DNA of 34,683 nucleotides from Chara braunii (taxonomy: Eukaryota > Streptophyta > Charophyceae > Charales > Characeae). Location: assembly GCA_003427395.1 (NCBI GenBank), contig BFEA01000344.1, positions 1,402,013-1,436,695 on the forward strand, given 5' to 3'. The notes below the pieces were generated by a model. It had not been told where the DNA came from, made no database searches, and was given only the letters and a program-made list of their open reading frames with translations. Below, piece by piece: positions 1-11,176 of the stretch. Numbering within the stretch: position 1 is the first letter of the stretch; each line of letters starts with the position of its first letter. The position numbers and the translations under genes are program-made.

Positions 1-88
<88 letters not shown>

Positions 89-95
89 ACACATA
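1..95. repeat. (AC)n microsatellite
   Basis: Uninterrupted AC dinucleotides run to about base 83 and then decay into TACACACATA. This is a simple eukaryotic microsatellite that begins at or before the window edge. Confidence 0.95.
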
Positions 96-520
96 AACAG
101 TTTTATGTCTGTCAATCCTTTTCCTTTTCCTATTGTTTGTCTTCCCTCTACCCTCTAATTCTTTCTAAGTATTTTTGTGTGTGCCCAACTGAGCACCCTT
201 AGGTAAAGCCAAACAATCGGTAGTTCCACGTTTGGAGCGCCAACTACACTCTTAGGGGGGTCGCTCGATTCGGGATGTCTGTGTTGCCTGTAGGTGATGA
301 CGGATGCTCGCCGGAGTGTCTCCCTGACTCAGTGGGTGGTGGGAACCAACAGTCTGTGGGGTTCACCTGTGATGTGAGTAGGTGATGTGCTGCTTTGCTC
401 TGTGTTGGATGTGTGGACGACCCCATCTGCGCTCCACCACTGCCTCGCTGCCCGTTCCGCTTACCTCGCAGGTCGTTCTTGGCATGTTGCTGTCTTCGCT
501 GTGTGGTGTGGCCGGGTTGT
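96..520. other. Non-coding stretch, possible retroelement leader edge
   Basis: No credible gene is seen. On the minus strand, bases 242 down to about 225 read TGGCGCTCC followed by AAACGTGG. This resembles the tRNA-type primer binding sites that start TGGCGC in plant LTR retroelements. No LTR end or gag was found beside it, so this is only a hint. Short ORFs here on both strands look like by-products of skewed composition. Confidence 0.3.
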
Positions 521-835
521 GGTGTTGCCTTGTGCTTCGCTGCCTTGCCGCCTGTCCGCTGGTTGTGCCTTCCGGGTCCTTTGCTTGCGCACCCTGTAGT
601 TTGGTTGCCGCGTTGGGGTTGCCTTGTGCTCCTTAGCATGGTCGCGTTGTCGCTTGCCCACTTGCCCTCTCGTCCCTTTCAGTGTGGTTGTCTTGGTGGT
701 GTTGCCTGGTGCTTCACTGCTTGGGTGCCGTGATGCGAGTTCGGCGTGCCGTGTCGTTCCTTGCAGTCGTTTTTGGCGTTGTGCAGTCGTGTTCCCTCTA
801 CTGCGCTGCCTAGTGCTCCGCAGGGTTGCTGCCCG
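520..835. repeat. Degenerate TG-rich tandem repeat (about 83-104 bp units)
   Basis: The phrase GTTGCCTTGTGCTTC and its variants recur at about 524, 618, 701 and 805, giving spacings of 94, 83 and 104 bp. The strand is strongly T/G/C-rich and A-poor. The ORFs crossing this block on both strands are rich in Cys, Ser, Leu and Arg, as expected of translated satellite. I read it as an old tandem repeat and not as coding. Confidence 0.5.
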
Positions 836-1082
836 CTGCTATGTTCAACTTGGGGACAGTCTGCCTTCAACAAGGGTCAAAGGGTTCATGACGCAAACCA
901 TCATATACGGAGATTCCGCAGATTGTCGAGGGTTCAGCCTCCTGATGAGTCGGTGCAACTCCGATGAAACAATCTTGTCATCATCAGTTTAGTTTTTTTC
1001 GGTCTTCCAATTTACTTAGGACTTGTATTTTTTTTGGTTTACCTGCTTTCGTGTGCTTAGGTGACACTGTCTGTTTCGTGTT

Positions 1083-1262
1083 CTTGCATGTTGTCTGCCC
1101 TCCCGCCTCCCCCATGCCCGCCAGGCTATGCCTTGATGTCCTTTTGCTTGGTTTGCTCTGATGTTTTTCTTGTCTGCCTGGTCTTGGGATCCTATTTTTG
1201 GGACTTTGCCTGTTGGTGTATTTGCACGTTGTCTGCCCTCCCGCTTCCCCCGTGCCCTCCAA
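1083..1262. repeat. Spaced direct duplication (138 bp apart)
   Basis: GTTGTCTGCCCTCCCGC plus a following C-rich tail occurs at 1,090 and again at 1,228 with few differences. The intervening sequence also shares TTTGC and TTTTTGG pieces. It may be two copies of a diverged 138-bp unit. Confidence 0.55.
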
Positions 1263-1427
1263 CTGTTGTATCTTTAGTATCTATGTTGTGGGCACTCTGT
1301 GTCTTTTGCTTGTGAGTGCACTTGATTGTGAAGCGTTGGAACGCATCTTAGGGAGGTAATGTTGAGTCTGGTCCCTGGGGAAAACCATGTCTTGGTGTGA
1401 AGCTGATAACTGGGGTTTACAATATAC

Positions 1428-1428
<1 letters not shown>

Positions 1429-1463
<35 letters not shown>

Positions 1464-1492
1464 ACACACACACACACACTCACTCACTCTCA
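1429..1492. repeat. (CA)n / (CACT)n microsatellite
   Basis: About 50 bases of CA repeats with one GA interruption end in CACTCACTCACTCTC. The Thr/His and Val/Cys repeat peptides on either strand are translation artefacts. Confidence 0.95.
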
Positions 1493-1499
1493 AATACGC

Positions 1500-2290
1500 A
1501 CGTTGTCGGGCGGCTCCACTCTTATGTCGCCCTTTACTTCCTCGATAACGACTCTTGGCAAGGGGCCGCTCACTTACTTTACCGGCAGCGACCGCTACCA
1601 GGATCCGTAAGTTACACCGACAGAACAACACCACAGGTATCGGTCGCGATATCTGGAAAGAATGGAACCATGGACATAGGAGAGGGCATCCTTGCCTAGG
1701 CAAATATGGGCATAAGCTGCGGACGGGCATGGAAAGACTACTGCAACCGGAGGATTACTAAGGCCTCGCTGAAAAGAGCACTACTATGAAGGGCCTGAAT
1801 TGCGCCAAGGGTTGGTGAAATGCCGGAAGAAAAAGGGTGTCGGGACCTTGATGCAAAGCTTCGGACATCTCGAGTAGTGGCAGCCTCCGAAGTTACCACG
1901 AGTTACCAAATTCCGGGAACACCTTGCGTTAGTGGCGATGGAGGCCGGCCTTTTAGGCGGGGCTTGGCGTCAAGGAAAGAGGGTCCCGGCCTAAGGCTTG
2001 GAAATGGGCCTTATGGCCTAGAATTTCGGGGGCCCCGCAGGATTTTTCCCGAAGGTTCGGTACCACCTGTGAGTGGGGACCACCTAGGGCGAAATAGGCC
2101 CGGGACAGGTTCGGGGAGAGCAGCGGTACCAGGGCGCTGCAAAAGGCCCGGTTTCCGACAAAAAGACCCTCCTCGCTGAAAACTCTTAGAGGGCCCAAAC
2201 AAGCTCGGGCACAGACCCGGTACCGAGGCACTGCGACTTGCTGGCAGCCCTGAGGACACGAGAGTTGGGGCACACTTCGGAAAAGGGCTC
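1500..2290. other. GC-rich non-coding stretch upstream of a TATA-like box
   Basis: No recognisable protein is seen. From about 1,930 the sequence is rich in GGCC, GGGCC and CCCGG words. ORFs here overlap on both strands in several frames and lack domain-like composition. The position just upstream of the TATA-like box at 2,298 would suit an LTR U3 or a repeat promoter, but no LTR boundary was identified. Confidence 0.35.
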
Positions 2291-2297
2291 GACAAAG

Positions 2298-2305
2298 TAT
2301 AAAAG
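2298..2305 (+). promoter_or_regulatory. TATA-like box before the 52-bp satellite
   Basis: TATAAAAG sits in an otherwise GC-rich setting, which makes chance less likely. It lies about 140 bp before the start of the 52-bp tandem array. A similar box-then-array order occurs at 23,297. No transcript start is visible from sequence alone. Confidence 0.35.
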
Positions 2306-2439
2306 TCGAATCGGGCCCGGGACGGGGCCACTTCGCGCTTGCACAAGGGAAGGGCGAGCGAGGAACGGACGAGGGGGATACGCACGACCACACTCAGGAG
2401 CAACACGTACGGAAGGGATGGGCGCACACCTGCTCACGG

Positions 2440-3270
2440 TCGGACGTACGATAGCACGCGCCCACGGGAGCACACTCACTCACGATCGGGATCGGACCTA
2501 CGACAACACGCGCGCACGGGAACACACTCGCTCATGATCGGGATCGGACGCATGATAGCAAGCGCGCACGGGACCACACCCGCGGAAAGTCGGATCAGGC
2601 CCATGATACTGCGCGCACACACGCATATAAGCGTGCTCATCAGGGGATAGTCGGATTGGGCGCACGATACTGCACTCTCATTTGCACACAAGCGAGGTCG
2701 TTCGGGGACAGTCGGGATCGGACGTGCGATAGCGCCCGCACATAGGCGCGCAATCGCGCACTTACACGATCGGGACGGGAGCACTGCGCGTGGCAGCGCG
2801 CTCTCTCCCACATTTGCGTGATCGAGAGGGGAGCACCGCGCGTGGCAGCGCACACACTCCCTCATTTGCACGATCGAGAGAGGAGCACCGCGCGTGGCAA
2901 CGCATGCACTCCCGCACTTGCACGTTCGGGACAGAAGCACCGCGCGTGGCAGTGGGTGTGCTCGCGCACTTGCTCGAACGGACGTGAGCACTACGCATGG
3001 CAGCGCGCGCACTCGCGCACTTGCACGATCGGGACAGGAGCACTGCGCGTGGCAGCGCGCGCGCTCCCGCATTTGCGCGATCGAGAGGGGATCACCGTGC
3101 ATGGCAGCGCGCGCACTCCCCCACTTGCGTGATCGAGAGGGAGGCTCCACTCGTGGCAGCACGCGGACTCGCAAACTGGCGCGGTCGAGCGGGGAGCACT
3201 ATGTGTAGCAGCGCGCGCATTCGCGCACTTGAGGGATCAGACGAGGAACTTGAGCACTTGTGCGATCGGA
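2440..3270. repeat. 52-bp GC-rich tandem satellite
   Basis: The anchor GTGGCAGCGCGC and its variants start at 2,791, 2,843, 2,895, 2,947, 2,998, 3,050, 3,102, 3,154 and 3,206. This is a strict 52-bp period with one 51-bp step. Each unit also carries an ACGATCGGGA or GATCGAGAG core. Upstream, CACGGG anchors at 2,463, 2,515 and 2,567 keep the same 52-bp step, so the array continues leftward with more divergence. Because 52 is not a multiple of three, the reading frame rotates from unit to unit. Long Arg/Ala/His-rich ORFs therefore appear in every frame and should not be taken as proteins. Confidence 0.9.
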
Positions 3271-3840
3271 TAGGGGAGCTCGCGCGCTTTGGCGCACACG
3301 CTCCTCGGGCACTTGGGATTGAGAACGGTAGCCAGAACGGGACCGATCGGAACGGGCCCATGACCCATACGCGAGGTGTCGCATTGTTTCTAGTTGGGCC
3401 TCTTCAGGCGACCAGAAAGCCAACAGGCTCTCACGCACGGTTTTGTCGTCGTTTGCAATAAAAATAAAATAGTTAAATAAACTAAACCCCTTCCTGTTGT
3501 GTGCGTCCGGCTTTGAGCGAGACCCTTCAATTACGGTCTTCGACAGTCCCCCGTCTTAGGAATCTTTAATTGTGATTCGGAACAGCAATGGTGATGCAGA
3601 TAATAATCATAAAATTCTGGTGTGGCATGCATGCATCAATTTTGCAAGTTTACTAATTTTGAGAACCGTGACAGAATCAGCAGAGAAATGCAATCATCAG
3701 CAACGACAATGCAAGAAGCAAGATTGATTGACCCAAGGCACGGACAAGATGAATGAGGGAAAAGTGAGAACTCATAATAATCTCATAAGGTACAAATGAA
3801 CAGACATGGTCATCACTCCTCAAGCGTTCTCACTCATCCC
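3271..3840. other. Non-coding stretch
   Basis: The GC-rich satellite edge gives way after about 3,450 to AT-richer DNA with no credible ORF. No repeat or RNA gene was recognised. Confidence 0.5.
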
Positions 3841-3841
3841 T

Positions 3842-4573
3842 CTAGGTTCTCATACTTAATCTTTCATTTGATTGCTTGTTTCTTATGTCTTGAACCATGT
3901 CTACATACTCTCTGAGACTGTGGCCTCTAGATGTAGTGCCACCTGAAGCCTGCAAGTTCTGAGCACTTCCATCCCAGTCCCATGATACGAAAGTCAACCA
4001 TAACACAAAACTCCTCCCATAGAGCCGGAAGATACGGTGAGAGAAAATCCCTCGTCTGAGATGTGGGAACTCGGAAGTCTCAGTCACTGACTCGTAGTCG
4101 GTTGCTGCAGGTGAAATGTACCTCTTTGCCAGATCCACCAGGTCACCCCAGCAAGAGTCATCTGTGAGTAAGAAGGGTACTGGAGGTTTGGGATAGTCGG
4201 AGTAGAGCTTGGGTCCAAAGTTGCGGATCAGCTTGGTACCACTCTCATCTAACTCGTTCTCCCTTTCTTCAAGGTGTCTGGTTGCTGCAATCCAGACTGA
4301 GTCGAAGTGCTCATGGGTTTCCTTACCCTTCTTCAAGAAGGCCCTCAAGTCATGGATGGTACCTCCTGCAAACTCAGTATGAGCAACATAAATGGATAAG
4401 TCCTCCCGCTTGAAACCAATGGCACTGACATACTGGTATTGGAAAGCATCTTTTGAAGCAATCTTGTAGAGGTCAGCCAAGACAGTCTCTTGGACTGAGA
4501 AGGACCAGACTGTACTCACGTGCAGTTGATGAGTGTTGAAACTGACTCTCGAACCTTTAGCTAAATGCACTGT
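3842..4573 (-). CDS. Unrecognised ORF, about 240 residues
   Basis: I do not recognise this protein. The frame is open from just after a TAG at 4,574-4,576 to the TAA at the low-coordinate end, and no good ATG starts it. The first codons after the stop are ACA GTG, so it may be an internal exon or a broken piece. Composition looks protein-like: mixed hydrophobic and charged residues, several Trp, and aromatic clusters such as FVLWLTFVSWDWDG near residues 186-200. There is no signal peptide or clear transmembrane span. The C-terminal part (SLREYVDMVQDI, then polar residues) looks helical. Neighbouring DNA is non-coding, so context gives no function. It could be part of a retroelement polyprotein. 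Confidence 0.4.
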   Translation of the reverse strand, partial: TVHLAKGSRVSFNTHQLHVSTVWSFSVQETVLADLYKIASKDAFQYQYVSAIGFKREDLSIYVAHTEFAGGTIHDLRAFLKKGKETHEHFDSVWIAATRHLEERENELDESGTKLIRNFGPKLYSDYPKPPVPFLLTDDSCWGDLVDLAKRYISPAATDYESVTETSEFPHLRRGIFSHRIFRLYGRSFVLWLTFVSWDWDGSAQNLQASGGTTSRGHSLREYVDMVQDIRNKQSNERLSMRT

Positions 4574-4576
4574 CTA

Positions 4577-7500
4577 ATTGATAATGATCTCTGAAACTGA
4601 TAAAATGGCGAGGGGTTGATTGGATATCGATTGAATGTCGGCTAAGTGCTGCTGATTGAATGTAGCTTGAGATTTGTCGGAGTAGTGGTCACTATGCAGT
4701 GGTCACTTAACGATTGGATGCAGCTGTTGTTCGCTGACTGGTAGGTGACACTTGAGAGTACCGATAGAATATTGATCGAGCACTGATTATACACTAATTG
4801 ATTATTGATAGAATACTAATTGATCACTCCCCACTTAACAGCAATACGGTGCACTGCTCACTTGACAACAGCGTTGAGAACTGGTTACTTACAACAACTC
4901 TGAATACGGGTCACTGAGCGCAAGTCACTGATAACAGCGCTGAGTACCAAAAGTTGTGTGTTGACTACTGATTGGATACACTTGTGAAGTCTTCAAGGAG
5001 ACGATTCTCAGCTCCCTCACGTTCTCGTAGACTTCACCCTGGTCTGCTCGCTCGCCTCAATGACCGAGTAGGTGCTGTGCAACTTGCCATCACTACCATA
5101 AATATAAGTCACATTCTTCACGTACTTTTCCCCTTCAGCTCTCCGAATTGCACTTTTTTTTCTTGGATCGTCTTCTGGAATTCCATACGTGCAATTGCCT
5201 CAGATTTCCAGCTCTCATGTTTGTTCATAACAATCCCGCCCTTTACCACTAGGATTCTCTTGTCCTTCATGGCTTCCCAAAGCCCTACGATTATGATTAT
5301 AGACACATTGGGTTGTGGATAAACCAAAAGGTCAACTCCACGGTCTAGGGTAGGACTGGTTTCCAGACTCAGAATTGATAATATTCCGGTTCACTCTGAT
5401 TGTCAGACAGACCGTCAGTGCTCTCACATGCACCACATTGCTAATTGAAGGTAAGTGCTATAAACAACAACTGCCTCTAAAGAGTTTTGGCAGAAAGTGG
5501 GACACACACTGACTCATTGATCTGCTCCATATCTGAAAATGTCCCTGTACCAATGAGCTTTGGTTTGCAGATAAACAATCAGGTCGTGAAAGGAGGAATC
5601 TAGTGAGAGCATCTGAGGCTGTTCTGAGGTTTTACCGGATACCGGCTGAACTCAATCAGACTGAGAGTAACCTAGGAGCGAATAGTACCGTGAAGCTCCC
5701 CAGGAACCCTCTCCTGACTCACTTCCAACCAATCTTCCCAAAAGACGTGTTGCCCGTGGTATGAACTTTAGTCGTACGCTACCCAAAGGTAGGTTCGTGC
5801 AGACACCTGACCTGAGAGGGTTATCTGAGTTGCCCCATCTTCCGAAAGCCCTGACTGAAGGCTGACTAGTCTCAATCACCGACTCTCTTCTTGAGTCGAA
5901 ACAACTTTCTTATGCCTCTTCCTGTACATCATTCATCCAGTGCTTAATCAGGCAAATTGTTTGGCGTTCATTTAATTGGCAACACAGATTGGTGGCGTCA
6001 TAGGTCTGTAATCAGCTTTCATACTGCAAGCACTTCACCGATTACTCTCGACTGCACATTGCAGTTTTGGGACTACTGGCCTTCGTTCCAGCCATTTACA
6101 CAGTACACGCCCAGCTGTCAGACATAGACACTATTCTGGGAATGCACGGACCAGCCCCGACAACAAACCTCGACAAGGTATATTTAGTTTGAGTACAGGT
6201 GTAAGCAGTTCCAGCTCACGGATCGTTCAAAACCGCAATGCTTAAGGTTGAATCCGGCCTGATGTTCAACCAGACGGAATAAACAGATTTAAATAATGAT
6301 AAATAGTGGATGGATAAGTGAGTGAAAGAATAGACGTCTAGAAGGTTCAGAGTCGATCTTTACATTTAGGGTCTATCTCTTTCATCTTGGTAACTTTCAC
6401 TAATTTTCAGTTTAACCTAAGCTTTGGGTCTAATACATAATAATTTTAACACCGTTCGCTCAGCCCCCACGCCAATGTAGGGTCCACATGCTGAGCGAAG
6501 CAGGAAAGCAGGTAGCATCACCGGAGTGAGTCTTTAATCGCCGCATCTCTCTGGCAACGGACCAGACCCGGTTGGTACACAACATACAACAATTGGAGAA
6601 TCCCACTCAAATAGTACACTCAGGACTACCGATAACAAGTCACTTGAAGGTAACCCCATACGAAATGCTGCTAAACTCTTATCGTGTTTAGACAAAGTGG
6701 CGGAGAGTTGTTGTTAACAGGTTTAAGGCCCCTACAGAGCACTCAGGTAACGACCACGACGCAGAGCAACTCAGGCCCAATTACTGCTCAGGGTCTCACG
6801 TTATCAGTTCTGCCATCGCATTGTCCACTCAAATCACACTCAAGATCTTTTGTAGGACTCAATACGGCAAACATGCCTTGCTCTCACATCTAACAGGGTC
6901 CTAGTCCAGGCATACGCAGAAGGGTTTTAAGCCAGATAGAATCAACACCCCCCCCCCTTTTTCCACTGAAAATACGACCTAAATCCCCATCCATTAGGAA
7001 CTTAACAAGCAAGTATGCAACCTTCCTAAGAGTGACTTGCTTCTTTCCCATGGGGCAATGATGGTTGCACGAAAAGTCAATAATGTTATTGCCCTGTGAT
7101 CTGCTCTTCTACGGGGTTTTCGTTTTTCATAGGGGCAGACGAGTTCACACTGTCAAGCTAGAGCCCCATTAACGAGCACTTAGTCTATAAGAGATCAGTG
7201 TTTATCACAAAGCTCGCCAAAGTCGATCATCGACCTCTCATTAACAGCATTCAGAGTTAGGGGCGCTATCAACTCTTAACTGCCTCGTGCCAAGATTACA
7301 GAGCAAGGGATGAGTTTTCATCGAATTAGATGCGACACTAGCAACTAATCATAAGCACAAATCGATAAGAGTCTTTCAGAGAGGTGATCATCCATATGAC
7401 TAGTTTGCAAACCCGTCGATTGATCATACACACTCTACTGAAAGTAAAAAGTCTCTCGGGTCTCAAGACATTCGCTATGCCTTAGTCTTCACCAATTCGT

Positions 7501-7780
7501 AGGCGGGGAAATTGAAAACAAATTCCAATGAAGAAGTCTTATTATTGCTCCAAAAGATGGAGTCTCAACAGATAGCTTTCTCAGATCCGTTCACATACAT
7601 CGCCAGAAACCAAGGACAGCTTATGTGAAATCAATCGTTGCTTCATTCAAGTCTCAGGTCTCGCTTACACAACTGGTTAGTGCGAAGTCATCAATTCCCG
7701 CCCGGGTAGTCATTGTTTGTGCACTCTGTTTTCGCAACAATCATCTGGATCCCCGTTCAGTTAAGTTTTAACACAGACCC
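4577..7780. other. 3.2-kb gene-poor stretch
   Basis: No credible coding region is seen on either strand; ORFs are short and lack domain signatures. At 4,600-4,960 the sequence is built of degenerate words such as CTGATTGA, TGATAGAATA and CACTGA, suggesting an ancient short-unit repeat. A homopolymer of about ten C followed by five T lies near 6,948-6,962. The rest looks like decayed intergenic or LTR-type DNA, but no paired long terminal repeats were found. Confidence 0.45.
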
Positions 7781-9290
7781 GTTAAATTATCCTTACGAAA
7801 TGCACATGCCTCCTCATACTTCCAATAACCTCTACACTCATTGTACCCCTCTTGGGAAGGTCATACCTTCTTAGCCGTCCCTCTCCCTGATCTACTAGGG
7901 GCAAGAAGTCAGGACTGTAGGGATCGTCACTTATTCCGAAGTCCGAAGAGAAAATATGTAAGTATACCTCCTTTTGAGCACAAACGCATGTCTCCCCAAG
8001 AAATAAAATTTCAGTCCTCCCATTTTTCGAACACGGCCTCTCACTGATGGAACTAAGAAGCGATTGACGAATGATAAACAAAAACAGCGCGAAGTCAGGG
8101 TATTGCTTCTTGGTAAATAGTAAGCAAAGAACCCCGTGCGGGTTGATCCATCGTTGGCAAACGTGATGGGTCAACTTGAGAACTCGTATCGGTTGACCCC
8201 GTTCCCACTTTCTCTGCAAGTCGCCAGGCACCCCTCTGCTGATAACAATTCCTCCCTCTAGCTTCGCGCCGGGAATCTCAAGGTTGGCAGGCGCAGCTAC
8301 AGTAGCATGACGAACGATCAGCAAAAGAGAGGAGACTCACTCCAGCTTGACGAAGCGCATATCCCTACGACTCTTCGTTCGAAAGTTGCCAACAACCAAG
8401 GTCAGTCCTTCTCCTGCATGATTATTCAACTTGGACTTAAATCATCGTCACCGTGGATAGCCATTCGGACAAACCAGCCCCTTCTACGTGGGACTCATGC
8501 GGCTATCTCCCGTGGCTCTATTTACTCTCACATGCAGTCCCTCTTACCACAGCATGGCGGTACCCAGGGCAGTCTTCGCAAGCCAAGCAGAGGACCCTCT
8601 ACACCAAGACTATGAATCGTACATAGGCAATGCCACACAGGGAGCAACCTCTCTCTCATATTGTACTTTCGTACTTCACATGTCCCCTTTTGTCTCCCCC
8701 TTCTCTTGAAACCACCCGCTCACTTAGGAGGGAATGCTGCAGTGATCATAGCCAGTCCACTCGCAAGAAAGTGAGTATCAAGACTGTTATAAGGGAGGTT
8801 ATAATGATCTCAGCAGAGAGCGTCGTCTCGGGCGAGCGCCCGTATAAGGAAAAGTCTAAACTCTGCTCAAGCTCCTTTCTCTTGGTTAGCTTATGGAGGA
8901 CCAGTGTCAGCAATCCGTCATCCAAACTTTACCCACTAGCTCAGTTGCGCTTGTGTGCTTCTCTCCAGCATTCTCTTTTTTCTCTCGTAACCACTCTCTC
9001 TCTCCGTTCTTCCGCGCTCTCGAGTTGACCTCTCGCGCGTACACGCATGACGGTTAGCTCTCTGTCACGTCGTCGCTCATGAACCTTACACGGCGAGCAT
9101 GCTACAAACCTCTCTTGCCTGCTCTTCCAAGAAGGTTGTGTTAGCGACTCTTTCACCCTGGTTCTTACGAGTGTCCGCTCTCTCTGGCTTGTCACGCGCC
9201 GAAAAGTCAAGCTGACGTCAGCATCCCAAGCACACATACCACGCTCATCTCCCCCTCGGTCTAGTTCCTTTCTTGTGCATGTTGTCCGTC
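7781..9290. other. Stretch without a recognisable gene
   Basis: A 180-codon minus-strand ORF (7,782-8,324) and several plus-strand ORFs exist, but none shows a known motif and they overlap in conflicting frames. I treat them as probably spurious. The part near 8,941-9,240 is pyrimidine-rich on the plus strand (CTCTCT words), so its minus-strand translation is an Arg/Glu-rich artefact. Confidence 0.35.
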
Positions 9291-9296
9291 GCGTCC

Positions 9297-9778
9297 CTAC
9301 TGCCCTCGTCTTTGAGAGCTGGCCTCCAGGCCGTCCTCAACTGGTCGCGCCTGAGGGTGGTTCCTGCGAACCTGGTCCGGTCTGTTCCAGGACTGGACAT
9401 CGTTTTCCCGGTCACTAGCCTCACTCTCCGCCTCCGAATCATGGTCCAGGTGTCGCTGCTCGCGCTCCACTGTGTCCGTCGAGGTCCCCTCGTCTAGGTA
9501 AGAAATGGTCACCTTTAGTTCATCAGTGACCCCATACTTCGGCACCTCCTCTCGGCTCTGTCCTTGGCCTCCGTAATCGCCAGCTGCAGTCTCTGATCAG
9601 CCCTCATCTCTTTTTCTCTTCCTTCTTTAACATTAACCTTCAATCTCACCTCTTCATTGCAACGACCATAGTCTAAGGTAGCCGTCACAGTGGGCCCCTC
9701 ATCCGACATTGGCTCCCACCTCCATACGAACTGGAGGTATGTCGGCCTATAGTTGTGTAGCCCACTACTCCGTACCAT
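9297..9778 (-). pseudogene. Charged, gag-like fragment with a frameshift (uncertain)
   Basis: Two minus-strand frames join at about 9,545 by a one-base shift. The upstream part (from 9,778) is a charged helix-like stretch with repeated Glu, Lys, Arg and Ala, ending near AKDRAERR. The downstream part continues with PKYGVTDELKVTISYLDEG and then an acidic Ser/Glu/Asp tail. The join reads smoothly, which hints at one former ORF. Charged coiled-coil-like N-termini are common in retroelement gag ORFs, but no zinc knuckle or capsid motif is visible. The function is not identified. Confidence 0.25.
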
Positions 9779-10128
9779 GGTTACGCCCCCGTTGGTGGTT
9801 TACACACCGGCGTCAGACCGCAGAGGTCCAGGACAGCCAGGACCGAACACAATGCATGCACACACAAACAGGACTACCTCACGCCCATACTACCGCTCAC
9901 CCCTCTTCACCTCAACATCAAGCAGAGTGAGACCGTTTATGCCCCGTTGTGCCAGATGCCAGCCGCCATTCCTCTTTTATAGGGCCATCAGATGTTGCGG
10001 CCCCAGCGTTCTAAATGGGGTAAATTTATGGAGCTCTGCATGTCAAAAACCGTTGCCTCGTAAGTTAATGAAATAAAACAGAACCAAAATAAATTACGAT
10101 AAAACAGTGGGGGACAGGACCCCGACAA
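9779..10128. other. Non-coding stretch
   Basis: Nothing beyond short conflicting ORFs is seen. The end, near 10,105-10,125, contains GTGGGGGACAGGACCCC, a small inverted word (GGGG...CCCC) next to the inverted repeat described separately. Confidence 0.4.
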
Positions 10129-10183
10129 CCGTAGCACCAGCAGACATTCAACTACCAGTCTTTGTCACTTCGTCGTGCTACGG
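10129..10183. repeat. 9-bp inverted repeat around a 37-bp loop
   Basis: CCGTAGCAC (10,129-10,137) is perfectly matched by GTGCTACGG (10,175-10,183). Chance is possible at this length, but it lies 110 bp from a stronger hairpin. Confidence 0.45.
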
Positions 10184-10290
10184 GATAACCCTGAAGCGGT
10201 GGTCCCATAACGGGATACCAACCAACAGCCTCTCTCCTCTGAAACGAGTCGTTGGGTGACCACCAATGGATACCGTTCTCCAATGGCAAG

Positions 10291-10336
10291 GAGGGGGCTT
10301 ATGACTCTCCGTGGAGAGTGATAAGCCTCCTACCAA
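10291..10336. repeat. Long near-perfect hairpin
   Basis: GCTTATGACTCTCC (10,297-10,310) pairs with GGAGAGTGATAAGC (10,313-10,326) with one mismatch and a 2-base loop. Flanking GAGG/CCTC bases extend the stem imperfectly to about 20 bp. The short loop suggests either a structured RNA or the relic of a small inverted-repeat element. It does not have the T-tract of a bacterial terminator. Confidence 0.65.
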
Positions 10337-10339
10337 TGC

Positions 10340-11165
10340 GGTCGCGGGTTGCCCCTCTTTTGGGGTCCCACTGCGCGACGCTCACCCGAACAGATCATCC
10401 ATAGGCGGAATACGCAAAAGGTCGTGCCAGTCTAGGTCACAGACCACTACTGCACTTATAATTCGAGTCATTTGCCTTCCAGCGAAATAGCGGGTCGAAA
10501 ACACCTGAAGAAACTTAGCCATATTAATAGTAACAATAATTATAATAATAATTAATACTAACAACAATAATAGTGAGGATAGTAATAAAGAGGACGAATA
10601 GGGGCGACATAGCGACCAGGGATCGTCAAACTTCTCTTAACTTGCGCAGACTGGTCCTCGTGCAAACCCGACTTTTAGTCTCCTTCTTTTGTCTACTTTT
10701 TATTCTACATTCTGTTTTCCTTTTTATTTCCCACTTTCTCTGACAAGGACCTCCGCTTCATACACCTAACCCATAACCCGACTAGAGGACGCTCAGCGCG
10801 CAGTAGAAAGGACCGAGCCTGCCTCTTTACTTTCGTGTCCCAGGGCGAGCCCGACGGCTACCAAAGCTACAGGGAGGTAGTGCTCTGCAGTACAGCAGGG
10901 CACCGAGCCTGAGTGGACCAATGGAAAGTCCTGTGGCGCACCCTTTTGCCGATGCAAACGCCAACTGGACTTGTCCACGTCGAGGCACAGCTCAGGTACC
11001 AGGCCTGTAGAGGTTTGGAACACGCCTAACAAGCAGCAAAGTTCGGGACGGTAATGATACTGAGTATGAATCCGGCATACGAAGGAGGGTCGGGACACCG
11101 CGCCCTTCGACATGATACCAAACCCCCACCAAGCATCCCCGCGGGGTCGAAATGCGCCGATCGAA
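10340..11165. other. Upstream region of a retroelement-like promoter
   Basis: No protein is recognised. Part of the stretch (10,520-10,580) is AT-rich with ATAATAATTAATA words. A 144-codon minus-strand ORF at 10,793-11,227 overlaps the TATA box and has no known motif. The position just ahead of the TATA box and gag-like ORF would suit an LTR U3 region, but LTR ends were not delimited. Confidence 0.35.
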
Positions 11166-11168
11166 GAG

Positions 11169-11176
11169 TATAAAAC
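11169..11176 (+). promoter_or_regulatory. TATA box upstream of the gag-like ORF
   Basis: TATAAAAC lies about 230 bp before the ATG at 11,400. The leader contains two near copies of ATCGTAGTGC (about 11,225 and 11,262). The TATA, pyrimidine-rich leader and ATG order fits an LTR or element promoter. Confidence 0.5.

Noticed and set aside
2476-3461. Long Arg/Ala/His-rich ORFs on both strands
   Set aside because: They are translations of the 52-bp satellite in several frames, which stays stop-poor because of its composition.
7782-8324. 180-codon minus-strand ORF
   Set aside because: It has no recognisable motif, competing frames overlap it and it has no promoter or neighbour support. It was not listed as a gene.
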